Part shown: positions 11,562 to 19,952 of the stretch, in pieces
Layout: the number at the start of each line of letters is the position of its first letter
Numbering within the stretch: the first letter of the stretch is position 1
Source of the DNA: Ilyomonas limi
Lineage (GTDB): Bacteria > Bacteroidota > Bacteroidia > Chitinophagales > Chitinophagaceae
Direction: 5' to 3'
Assembly: GCF_005233845.1 (NCBI RefSeq)
Contig: NZ_SZQL01000004.1
Span: forward strand, 77,501 to 141,500
DNA: 64,000 nt
Notes under the pieces: model-generated
Databases searched by the model: none
Told to the model about the DNA's origin: nothing
Seen by the model: the letters and a program-made list of their open reading frames with translations, nothing else
Made by a program: the position numbers and the translations under genes

Positions 11562-13226
11562 TTACTTCATTACTTCTTCTATCACTTTACCCACACAACC
11601 ACTGGGCATTTGTATGTGCAGCAAGGCAGCCGTAGTAGCAGCAATATCTGTCATATACGTTTCGCGGTTGGTTTTGCCTTTGGCAATGCCCCAGCCATAC
11701 CACAGCAAGGGAATATGCGAATCGTAAGGATTCCATAAACCGTGTGAAGTACCATTGCCATTGCCCGAGACATATCCAGGCTTTAAAACAAATTGAATAT
11801 CACCGCTGCGTGTAGGCATGAAGCCGTTCGCAAACATATCCTGCTGTTTACTGTTCAATGGGATAGTCATCAAATTATCGAGCGCAAAAGCATTGGTAAT
11901 GCCATCCTGCTTCAGTAAATAACTTACAATGAAATCACTGATTTCCTTTTTATTAAAATGTGCAGAGTCTATCAGATTGTTATCTAAGTAAAGCTGATAA
12001 TTTTCTTCAGCTATTATCAGTTTATCTGTATTATACTTATCCTTCAAAAGCGCTTTTAAACTATTCATTATTGCAGCGCCCTTGAAAGCACCGCCGGGCA
12101 ATTTGTGTTCAACAGAAAAATTGGGCACATGTGCCACCGCGTGGTCGGCAGTAAGAAATACGGTGTAATTGCCTTTGCCCACCTGTGCATCCAAAAAATT
12201 AAAGAAGTTGCCCAGTACAGCATCCAATCTTACATAATCATCCATTTGCTCCCACGAATTTGGCCCAAAAGAATGACCAATATAATCGGGCGAAGAAAAG
12301 CTAACCGTTAAAAAATCTGTTTGAGCGGATTTGCCAAGACGTTCACCTATTACTGCAGCTTCTGCAATAGCTGCTGTTAAACTGTTGCCATAAGGTGTAG
12401 AAGCTATTTTGCCATAATCTTTACCTGCAAAAGCAGCAAGATTATAAGGAAATGCCTTTTGCTCGCTGCCCAGCGGCTTATTCTCATAAGGCACTTCATC
12501 TGCGGTGGAATATTGCAAATACGTTTCTTTGGGCAACAGAGTATTCCAGTTAAGTTTATATAAAGAATCCACTATTTTCCGGCTATTAAATGCCTGCATC
12601 CACTGCGGAAGTTGCTGCATATAATAGGTACTCGTTATAAAATCGCCGGTTTTATTGTTGTACCAATAAGCTGCATCGGCAGCGTGACCGGCAGGTAATA
12701 TGGCCCCGCGGTCTTTAATAGCCACACCAATTACTTTGCTCTTAAAGTTGGTAGCCAGTTTCAATTCATCCCCGATGGTGGTTGTCAGCAGGTTGCGGGG
12801 GCTCATTTTGCCTACCTCATCATTGCTGCCTACGGAGTTTACACTGTTGTCTTCGCTACAATACATAGTGGTATGTTGCAGCCGGTCGTACCATTCATTA
12901 CCCATAATACCGTGTATTGCCGGTACGCTGCCGGTGTACACGCAGGTATGACCTGCTGCCGTAACCGTAGGGGTGTAAGGAATAAACGTATTTTCGCAGC
13001 TAAAGCCGTTGTTCAAAAAGCGTTTAAAACCGCCATCATTTTTAAATAGCGGGTAAAAACGGTACAGATAATCCCAGCGCATTTGATCTACCACAATACC
13101 CACTACCAGCTTAGGACGACTAACGTTGGAAGTAGTAAGTGCCGGAGCTGCGCTCTTGCTAAGTGATTGTGCAGGAGCAGATTGGGCAAGCAAAAAGAGG
13201 AGAAAGAGCCATATAATTTTCTTCAT
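11562..13226 (-). CDS. PafA-like alkaline phosphatase (type I phosphodiesterase / nucleotide pyrophosphatase fold)
   Basis: 554 residues with a signal peptide (residues 1-20, ending SAPAQ). The mature protein starts with the alkaline-phosphatase core VVGIVVDQMRWDYL, whose Asp is a zinc ligand. The nucleophile Thr is in TPTVTAAGHT (about residue 89 by alignment with NPP/PafA). Further metal ligands are in DYIGHSFGP and TADHAVAHVP. It fits the phosphate-irrepressible PafA family, periplasmic phosphomonoesterases with broad specificity that are common in Bacteroidota. Exact substrate preference cannot be read here. It is a single minus-strand gene. A TACATTTG element lies about 20 nt upstream on its strand. 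Confidence 0.9.
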   Translation of the reverse strand: MKKIIWLFLLFLLAQSAPAQSLSKSAAPALTTSNVSRPKLVVGIVVDQMRWDYLYRFYPLFKNDGGFKRFLNNGFSCENTFIPYTPTVTAAGHTCVYTGSVPAIHGIMGNEWYDRLQHTTMYCSEDNSVNSVGSNDEVGKMSPRNLLTTTIGDELKLATNFKSKVIGVAIKDRGAILPAGHAADAAYWYNNKTGDFITSTYYMQQLPQWMQAFNSRKIVDSLYKLNWNTLLPKETYLQYSTADEVPYENKPLGSEQKAFPYNLAAFAGKDYGKIASTPYGNSLTAAIAEAAVIGERLGKSAQTDFLTVSFSSPDYIGHSFGPNSWEQMDDYVRLDAVLGNFFNFLDAQVGKGNYTVFLTADHAVAHVPNFSVEHKLPGGAFKGAAIMNSLKALLKDKYNTDKLIIAEENYQLYLDNNLIDSAHFNKKEISDFIVSYLLKQDGITNAFALDNLMTIPLNSKQQDMFANGFMPTRSGDIQFVLKPGYVSGNGNGTSHGLWNPYDSHIPLLWYGWGIAKGKTNRETYMTDIAATTAALLHIQMPSGCVGKVIEEVMK

Positions 13227-13243
13227 GGTTAAGCATTAAAGCG

Positions 13244-13251
13244 CAAATGTA
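13244..13251 (-). promoter_or_regulatory. Probable -7 element of the PafA-like gene
   Basis: CAAATGTA on the plus strand is TACATTTG on the minus strand, 18 nt upstream of the start. No well-spaced -33 TTG is evident. Confidence 0.4.
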
Positions 13252-13272
13252 ATGTTAGCTTTATACAATTGA

Positions 13273-13303
13273 TTGGTCGCTTTTTAATTAATGGCTATTT
13301 TTG
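13273..13303 (+). promoter_or_regulatory. Bacteroidota-type promoter of the alpha-oxoamine synthase gene
   Basis: TTG at 13273-13275, a 20-nt spacer and TATTTTTG at 13296-13303, with a leader of about 45 nt before the ATG. Confidence 0.6.
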
Positions 13304-13356
13304 CACGCGAAAAATAAACGATTGCAACAGCAGTCGTACTTTAAAACAATACATGT

Positions 13357-14616
13357 ATGGCAGATATTTTTGAAAGATTGCTTAAAAACTATGGCCCTAT
13401 TGGCCAGCACCGTGAGCGTGCGCATGGCTATTTTGCATTTCCCAAGCTGGAAGGTGAGATAGGTAGCCGTATGAAATTTCGTGGTAAAGAGGTAATTGTG
13501 TGGAGTTTGAATAATTATCTTGGTTTAGCTAATCATCCCGAAATACGAAAGGTAGATGCGGAAGCATCGGCTCAATTTGGTCTGGCGGCACCTATGGGGG
13601 CGCGTATGATGAGTGGTAATACCAACTGGCATGAGCAACTGGAAAAAGAACTTGCCGAATTTGAACATAAAGAAGATGCCATCCTGCTTAACTACGGTTA
13701 TCAGGGTATAATGAGTGCTATAGATGCGCTTTGCGGCCGGCACGATGTAATTATTTATGATGCCGAAAGCCACGCTTGTATTATAGATGGCTTACGCCTG
13801 CATCCTGGTCACCGATATGTATATAAGCATAACGAAGTAGAAGACCTGAAAAAGCAACTGGAACGCGCTACTAGCATGATAGAAAAGCAAGGTAATGGCG
13901 GCATACTCGTTATTACCGAAGGCGTATTTGGTATGGCGGGTGACCAGGGCAAACTGAAAGAAATCTGCGACCTGAAAAAGACTTACGAATTCCGCCTGCT
14001 GGTAGATGATGCGCATGGCTTTGGCACGCTGGGCAAGACCGGCGCAGGTGCCGGCGAAGAGCAAGGCTGCCAAGATGAAATAGATCTATACTTTTCCACA
14101 TTCGCTAAATCTATGGCTTCTATAGGTGCGTTTATTGCCGGTCCGCATGTAATTATTGATTATATCCGTTACAACATCCGCTCGCAAATATTCGCCAAAA
14201 GCCTTCCTATGCCTTTTGTAGTTGGCAATTTGAAGCGGTTGCAGCTATTGCGCAGCAAACCCGAACTAAAAGAAAAACTCTGGTACACTGCCCGTAAGCT
14301 GCAGCAAGGCTTAAAAGAGAATGGTTTTGACATTGGTAAGACCAATAGCCCGGTAACGCCGGTGTATATGAAAGGTGGGGTAGAAGAGGCAACCGCAATG
14401 GTAATGGATTTACGTGAAAATTATGGTGTATTTTGCTCTATCGTTACTTACCCGGTTATTCCAAAAGGGCACATTATTTTCCGTATGATACCTACTGCTG
14501 CACACACAGATGCAGATATAGAACAAACGCTTAAAGCCTTTACCGAAACTAAACAAAAGCTGGATGCCGGCGAATACAAAGTAGGAGCAATACCCGATAT
14601 GGCTGACGCACGTTAG
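13357..14616 (+). CDS. Alpha-oxoamine synthase family acyltransferase (serine palmitoyltransferase-like)
   Basis: 419 residues, a fold-type I PLP enzyme. The PLP Lys lies in FSTFAKSMASIGAF (near residue 249). The cofactor-binding Asp/His are in LLVDDAHGFGTLGKTG, and the substrate loop is ARMMSGNTNWHEQLE. Members of this family condense an amino acid with an acyl thioester: serine palmitoyltransferase, KBL, BioF, and the cysteate acyltransferase of sulfonolipid synthesis. The long N-terminus (FERLLKNYGPIGQHRERAHG) and the absence of bio or threonine genes nearby argue for a sphingolipid- or sulfonolipid-type enzyme, common in this phylum, rather than BioF or KBL. Substrate choice between Ser and cysteate cannot be decided. 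It is monocistronic, with its own promoter and terminator. Confidence 0.85.
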   Translation: MADIFERLLKNYGPIGQHRERAHGYFAFPKLEGEIGSRMKFRGKEVIVWSLNNYLGLANHPEIRKVDAEASAQFGLAAPMGARMMSGNTNWHEQLEKELAEFEHKEDAILLNYGYQGIMSAIDALCGRHDVIIYDAESHACIIDGLRLHPGHRYVYKHNEVEDLKKQLERATSMIEKQGNGGILVITEGVFGMAGDQGKLKEICDLKKTYEFRLLVDDAHGFGTLGKTGAGAGEEQGCQDEIDLYFSTFAKSMASIGAFIAGPHVIIDYIRYNIRSQIFAKSLPMPFVVGNLKRLQLLRSKPELKEKLWYTARKLQQGLKENGFDIGKTNSPVTPVYMKGGVEEATAMVMDLRENYGVFCSIVTYPVIPKGHIIFRMIPTAAHTDADIEQTLKAFTETKQKLDAGEYKVGAIPDMADAR

Positions 14617-14643
14617 ATATTTCGAAGGGTTATTTATATAATG

Positions 14644-14673
14644 AAGAGCCTCACCAACGGTGAGGCTCTTTTA
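14644..14673 (+). terminator. Terminator of the alpha-oxoamine synthase gene
   Basis: A perfect 12-bp stem, AAGAGCCTCACC/GGTGAGGCTCTT, with a 3-nt loop, followed by Ts, 27 nt after the stop. Confidence 0.9.
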
Positions 14674-14779
14674 TTTGTGAGATTGCTATGCTATTAAAAG
14701 GTGTTTATTAATACTGCTGATTTTTAATAACAACCTGTATACCTATACGAACTGTAAGTTCATAAATGCTGTTTGCTGG

Positions 14780-15814
14780 TTAAAACTTTACCGTAGGGCA
14801 TTTTACCGATTTATCGCCGCCACCATAAATGCCCGTTTTTACTAATGATAATTCATAGGCGCCATAGCGATTATTGTAATTGCCTAAGGAAGAGGTGGTA
14901 GCATCGTAGCTCACCGTTATTTTATAATCTTTTAGCTGAAAACCTACCATCGGGATTGCGGCATCTCTATAGCGATAATACAAGCCGCCAATCAACTGCG
15001 CGGTACCATCGCCACTGAGGTTGTAATTGGCATTCAGACCAGCTACCACTTCCCAGTTATTTGCCATTTTACTCACATACGCATTAGGGTTTACAATCCA
15101 TTGGTCGTTTAATTTAATAGCAGCATTTGCAAACGCCGTATAACGTACATCCAATCTTTGATCTACTAACGATTGCTGCGAAAAAAAGCTTTCCCGCGGG
15201 CGGTTGATGTGCGATGCGCTAAATCCTGCATTAAAATACAAATTTTCACTCGGGAAAAATGCATAGTTCAGTCCTGCCTGCAGGTCAAAATAGCCAATCT
15301 GGCTATAGGCAAAACTTTCGTTGGAAGGGATATTAATATCAAAGAATTTTCCGTTCCACTGATTATCGAAAGTAAGCTTGGTAAAGTCAACTTTTTTAGA
15401 GATAAAACCAACATTAAACCCGGCGCTCAGCAAACTGGATAAGCCGAGCAACTGATGATAAGCCACCGAGCCAAAGGCCCGGGTAGAGGTGAGATTGCCG
15501 GCACCTGCCACATCGCGCAGCAGCGCACCACCAATACCTACCCATCCATTATCAAAGCGGTTATTAAACAATTGTGCATCACCCCAGGCGCTCATCGTTT
15601 TATATGGATTGGCAGTAAGGCTGGAGTATTGGTTGCGGTAGCTTACTCCTGCACGCCAGTCCACTTCGGGCGCAAAGCCGGTATTGGCCGGATTGATAAG
15701 CAATGGATTATTAAAATATTGAGAAAAATGCAGGTCCTGCGCAAGTGTTGTTTGCACACTGCAGCATAATACCAGCATCATAGAACAGCTTACGGCTAAC
15801 AATTGTTTTTTCAT
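14780..15814 (-). CDS. PorP/SprF family type IX secretion membrane protein
   Basis: 344 residues with a signal peptide ending near residue 25 (TTLAQ). The N-terminal family signature is DLHFSQYFNNPLLINPANTG. The rest is alternating beta strands with conserved YRNQY and GGLYYRYRD segments, as expected for an outer-membrane barrel. PorP/SprF proteins work with the type IX secretion system and anchor or help export large adhesins with type B C-terminal domains. The gene begins 14 nt after the end of just such a protein (15829-19512), so the two form an operon and are a likely substrate-partner pair. Many paralogues usually exist per genome; this one is not necessarily a core T9SS part. Confidence 0.9.
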   Translation of the reverse strand: MKKQLLAVSCSMMLVLCCSVQTTLAQDLHFSQYFNNPLLINPANTGFAPEVDWRAGVSYRNQYSSLTANPYKTMSAWGDAQLFNNRFDNGWVGIGGALLRDVAGAGNLTSTRAFGSVAYHQLLGLSSLLSAGFNVGFISKKVDFTKLTFDNQWNGKFFDINIPSNESFAYSQIGYFDLQAGLNYAFFPSENLYFNAGFSASHINRPRESFFSQQSLVDQRLDVRYTAFANAAIKLNDQWIVNPNAYVSKMANNWEVVAGLNANYNLSGDGTAQLIGGLYYRYRDAAIPMVGFQLKDYKITVSYDATTSSLGNYNNRYGAYELSLVKTGIYGGGDKSVKCPTVKF

Positions 15815-15828
15815 AGTTCTCCCACACT

Positions 15829-18800
15829 TTATCTGATTAATGTAATATCACCTGTCTTCCTGTATTTTGTACCATCCGAAAATTGAACATCCAACACATA
15901 CGTATATACATCCATTGGCTGTACAACGCCTTTATATGTACCATCCCAGCCGGTTTTCTGGCTTGTGCTATTGAATACCATTGTACCCCAGCGGTTATAT
16001 ATTTTCCAGTCTATTTTAGCAATGCCATAGCCTTGCACCGACACCCGGCGATTGGTACCAAAAGGTGATAGCGCATTAGGCACATCTACCAGCGGTACAA
16101 CAATGGAATACACCCTGGCAGTAGCAGTATCGGTACAGCCATACTGGTTATAGGCTATTAGCTGTACGGTAAAAGTGTCTGTACGGTTGTAAATATGCCT
16201 TACCAGTGTATCAAGGCGCACCGTTTCCAATTCTTCGCCATCACCAAATATCCATTTGTAACTATTAGCGCCGGTGGAAGTGTTAGTAAAAGTAGTAAAC
16301 GTATTTTCCTGTGCAGGTATAGGTCCAAACGTAAAGCCTGCCACAGGACTGGCACTCACTAAAATGGTTTTAGAAAGCTGGTCTTGCTTGTTGCACGTAG
16401 CGGAGTCGAATACCGTAAGCGTAACAGTATAAGTGCCGGGGTTTTCATAATGGTGCGTTGGGTATTCCGAGCTATCTATTGGTGAGCCATCACCAAAGTT
16501 CCAGGCGAAGGTATGTCCCGCCAGCGAAGTATTATTAAATACAGCATCGTACGGTGCACAGCCATATGGCGGTGTATCAAACTGTGCCTTAACATTCGCT
16601 GCAATGCGCAAGGTATCTATTAGCACATCCGGTGCATTGCAATAGTTACTATCAATTAAATACAGCTTTACCACATACGTCCCTTCTGACGCATACGTAT
16701 GCGGGGGCACCTGAATGGCAGTATCTATCGTTCCATCCCCTAAATCCCATACAAATGACTTGGGGCCAAACGGCTTGCCCGATGGATATTGCGATGTATT
16801 GTTGAACTGATAAGTAAGATTGGTACAAGGCGGCAGCTTGGTAGTAGTAAGCGAAAGCAAGGCTTTATCTCTTCTGGCACGGATGGTAGTATAAGCCGTA
16901 TCGGCAATGTTGCAGGCAGAAGAGTCAATGGAAATAAGGCGCACCCGGTAGTCGCCCACCTGGGTGTACGTATGCGAAACATTTGTAGTAGTAGTGGTGG
17001 TATCCGGTGAGCCATCACCAAAGTTCCAAACGTATTTTTTACCGAGCGCCAATGTATCGGTAAAGTCAACAGTAAGGGGTACGCAGCCGGTGGTGTCGTA
17101 AGCTCGTCCTTCAATACTGGCACGAACACCATTGCCAATACCCGCCAGTTCAAAAGCCAGCTTTACTGCTGCAAGGTTGCAACCCGATCCATCGCGTGCA
17201 CCATTGTAAGGCCCTACCACATTGGGGGGATATGTTTTTAACGATACGCTATGGTCTATACAATTGGCACAAATAGCCTGGTAAATAACGCCTTGCCGGT
17301 CAAAGCGGCTGGTGCCACCATCCACATGGTCGCCAAAGCCACCATTTTGCCCAAAAAAGGAGGCGTATAAGCGGTCTGATGCATTTCTTTTCAATACAAA
17401 AAAATAAAAATCATCCCCATCAGTAACAGACTGCATTGCATTAGGCGTCACCTTCAGGCGCGATGAACTTTGGTTTTGCTGATAGTTTTTATTAATACCA
17501 CCCGACCAACCAGAGACGTACACATTCTCACAACGGTCAACGAGGAAAGCGGTAGGGGAAATATCGGGTAAAGCGGTGCCGCTACCAAAATTGGTAGAGT
17601 ATTCAAAGGCGCTCAAGTCGGGCTTTAGCTTGCTGATAAACTGCTTACCGGTCGCTTCAGTTGTCCAGGCGCTGTTTTTAACAGGGATAATACCGGTAGC
17701 GGTGCCCATTACATAAGGAAAGCCAAACTTGTCAAACTGCACGCCATAGATAAGATCGGTACCACCGGTACCAAAATAGGTACTTCTGGACAAAGCATAC
17801 GTGCTATTATTGATGACAGAAATAAATCCATCGCATATACCGCCCTGGTAAGTAGCGTGCAAAACGCCGGCAGTGATTCCCGGAAAATTGTTGCTGCCGG
17901 TTCCGCCGGCTATATACACATTGTTATTAGTAGGATTAAGGGCTAATACAAAGGCTGCATCATCTCCTTTGCCGCCCAAATAAGATGCGCAAAAAATAGT
18001 AGCTATATCGGGCGATGTTTTAATAAATACACCATCCTGCGAGCCGCCAAATGTTTTTTGAAATGCATTGGCAGTAACCGGAAAATCGGATGATTTGGTA
18101 CAAGATGCCAGGTAAATATTACCGGCGGCGTCGGTAATTACTTCTGTACGGGCATCATCGCCATAATTTTGCCTGGTACTGATTGCATTTTTATTATCCA
18201 GGTCTTTAGGTCCAATATTTACACCATCCCAGGCATCGCCACCAATACGGCGACCGGCAACAAGCCCGCCATTACTATTGAATTTGGCTAAAAAAATATC
18301 AAAATCACCATTATTATTATCAGGTCCGTATTTAATTACAGTAGCAGGAAAGTTCTTTGAAGTTGTTCTTCCTGCAATGATCAGGTTTCCTGCATTATCA
18401 ACAACTAAGCTATGCGGCTGTTCATCGCCACTGCCACCTACATACGTGCTATATACCCGTGCCGTAGCAGTTGGATTAAATTTGGTAAGTCCGATATCAA
18501 TAGGTTGCTGGTGCGTTTCTGCCTGGTCGCCACCGCCAAATTCACTCTGGAACGCACCATTGGTAATAGGATAGCCTGTTCCAAACACAATGCCCCCCGC
18601 ATATAGATTGCCGTAGCCATCATACGTAGCAGTATAACCCCAGTTATCAGCTTTACTGCCGGTATAGGTAAGAAAAACCAATGTTGGATCGATGGTTAAG
18701 GTAGCATCTTTTGGATATGTATCTACCTTAAAACGCACAGTATTGCCAGAAAGCATGAATATAGCAGGAACAGTAGACTTGGAAGTGGAAGAATAATAAG

Positions 18801-19512
18801 CAATCGGTGAAAGTTCGGTAACATCGCCGAGCGAAGTTTTAATAATCAGATCTCCCTTTTTTATACTTAGCCCGTCTGTACCATCAAACCGCAAAGCTAT
18901 TTTGTCCGCATCGGCACCGGGATGCACAATAAAGTCGTATTTCAACTTATCGTTATCGGTGTAATACCGTACATCAATACCGGGATACATGTTTTTATAC
19001 ACCACTGCCTGGTATATCTTACAATTGGTAGCCCATTTAGACGGATCGTTGCCAATGAAATAATTATTGTAAGTATCTTCCTGGCGCTCGGGTACAATTT
19101 GCGGGTTGGGATTGGCGCCAACAAAAGTTACTTCATAAGCATGAGAATGTAAGATGAGATTGCTGCTTCCGCCGTCATCGGAATGCCCGCTGGTATCGTG
19201 TTTTGGATCAATATACGGCAGCTTTTGATTGCTTGCCTGTGCCCCATACGACGATTTTGGGTTATTTGCTGACGCATCGGAATGGCCGCTGTAATGCTCG
19301 GCTATACGCCGCCAGTCATCATCGCTGTTGAGTAATACTTTATAGCCATTTTTTTGCAGATAAAAAGCGCCGCCGTTCAACTCGCCGGTAAAGTTTACTT
19401 TGCTGTTCCACTGCCCTTTGTTTTCTACAAAGTCTATGTATTGAGCCTGGCTTACCTGTATGTTTGTTATTAGTGCTGCGATAAAGCCAATCAGTAGTAC
19501 GTGAATTTTCAA
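15829..19512 (-). CDS. Large T9SS-secreted protein with SBBP beta-propeller repeats, PKD domains and gliding-motility C-terminal domain
   Basis: 1227 residues. The signal peptide is residues 1-23. An N-terminal domain begins with DFVENKGQWNSKVNF. A region of SBBP-type propeller repeats (about 280-740) shows recurring Asn/Gly/Tyr motifs such as GGSGDEQPHSL and GNIYLASCTKSSDFP. Four PKD domains follow (about 790-1130), each with an FGDG or LGDG core (YVWNFGDGSPD, FVWDLGDGTID, FAWNFGDGSPI, YKWIFGDGEEL). The C-terminal domain (about 1145-1227, VYNRWG-type IYNRWGTMVFN and TGWDGTYKG) is the type B signal for type IX secretion. It is a cell-surface or released adhesin-like protein, cotranscribed with the PorP/SprF gene. 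The start is TTG at 19512, which gives the signal peptide MKIHVLLIGF; no in-frame ATG is available before it. Confidence 0.9.
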   Translation of the reverse strand: MKIHVLLIGFIAALITNIQVSQAQYIDFVENKGQWNSKVNFTGELNGGAFYLQKNGYKVLLNSDDDWRRIAEHYSGHSDASANNPKSSYGAQASNQKLPYIDPKHDTSGHSDDGGSSNLILHSHAYEVTFVGANPNPQIVPERQEDTYNNYFIGNDPSKWATNCKIYQAVVYKNMYPGIDVRYYTDNDKLKYDFIVHPGADADKIALRFDGTDGLSIKKGDLIIKTSLGDVTELSPIAYYSSTSKSTVPAIFMLSGNTVRFKVDTYPKDATLTIDPTLVFLTYTGSKADNWGYTATYDGYGNLYAGGIVFGTGYPITNGAFQSEFGGGDQAETHQQPIDIGLTKFNPTATARVYSTYVGGSGDEQPHSLVVDNAGNLIIAGRTTSKNFPATVIKYGPDNNNGDFDIFLAKFNSNGGLVAGRRIGGDAWDGVNIGPKDLDNKNAISTRQNYGDDARTEVITDAAGNIYLASCTKSSDFPVTANAFQKTFGGSQDGVFIKTSPDIATIFCASYLGGKGDDAAFVLALNPTNNNVYIAGGTGSNNFPGITAGVLHATYQGGICDGFISVINNSTYALSRSTYFGTGGTDLIYGVQFDKFGFPYVMGTATGIIPVKNSAWTTEATGKQFISKLKPDLSAFEYSTNFGSGTALPDISPTAFLVDRCENVYVSGWSGGINKNYQQNQSSSRLKVTPNAMQSVTDGDDFYFFVLKRNASDRLYASFFGQNGGFGDHVDGGTSRFDRQGVIYQAICANCIDHSVSLKTYPPNVVGPYNGARDGSGCNLAAVKLAFELAGIGNGVRASIEGRAYDTTGCVPLTVDFTDTLALGKKYVWNFGDGSPDTTTTTTNVSHTYTQVGDYRVRLISIDSSACNIADTAYTTIRARRDKALLSLTTTKLPPCTNLTYQFNNTSQYPSGKPFGPKSFVWDLGDGTIDTAIQVPPHTYASEGTYVVKLYLIDSNYCNAPDVLIDTLRIAANVKAQFDTPPYGCAPYDAVFNNTSLAGHTFAWNFGDGSPIDSSEYPTHHYENPGTYTVTLTVFDSATCNKQDQLSKTILVSASPVAGFTFGPIPAQENTFTTFTNTSTGANSYKWIFGDGEELETVRLDTLVRHIYNRTDTFTVQLIAYNQYGCTDTATARVYSIVVPLVDVPNALSPFGTNRRVSVQGYGIAKIDWKIYNRWGTMVFNSTSQKTGWDGTYKGVVQPMDVYTYVLDVQFSDGTKYRKTGDITLIR

Positions 19513-19952
19513 GGTAAATTTTTTAAAATTATAGCTATTGATGCAACGTTCCTCTTACATCTCACCCTGCTTTTTTGCAAGCAAGGCAAGTAACCTATAA
19601 ACGATATAAATAAGATGCTTCTTACTTATAAATGATGCCTGACAGATAAATTTTACACAAACAATTTTTTCAAAAATGCAGATAGCAGCGGTTGGGGTTA
19701 AAAGCACATATTTCTGTAAAACATGCTATTGTAAAATTACTCGTTTATACATACAAAAGCTAATAAAATAATTGTTATAGCAAGCGTTTACAGATAAAAA
19801 ACAGTAGTTCTTAATCAGCATATCAACAGGCACTGTTACAACATAATTGTTACACAGCAACACATTTTATAAACTTTAGAAAAGGGTAAAAATTACAAGT
19901 GTAAGACCTGTGAAAGAACTGCCGCTCCATCGGTTTCAAAACCCCATTAAAA
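19513..19952. other. Intergenic region without recognised genes
   Basis: 440 nt of AT-rich DNA between the start of the SBBP/PKD gene and the end of recG. It must hold the promoter of the PKD-porP operon on the minus strand, but no well-formed TTG/TAnnTTTG pair is visible. No RNA gene or coding ORF is seen. Confidence 0.5.

Noticed and set aside
12700-12951. Plus-strand ORF opposite the PafA-like gene
   Set aside because: A shadow of the phosphatase gene, without domains.
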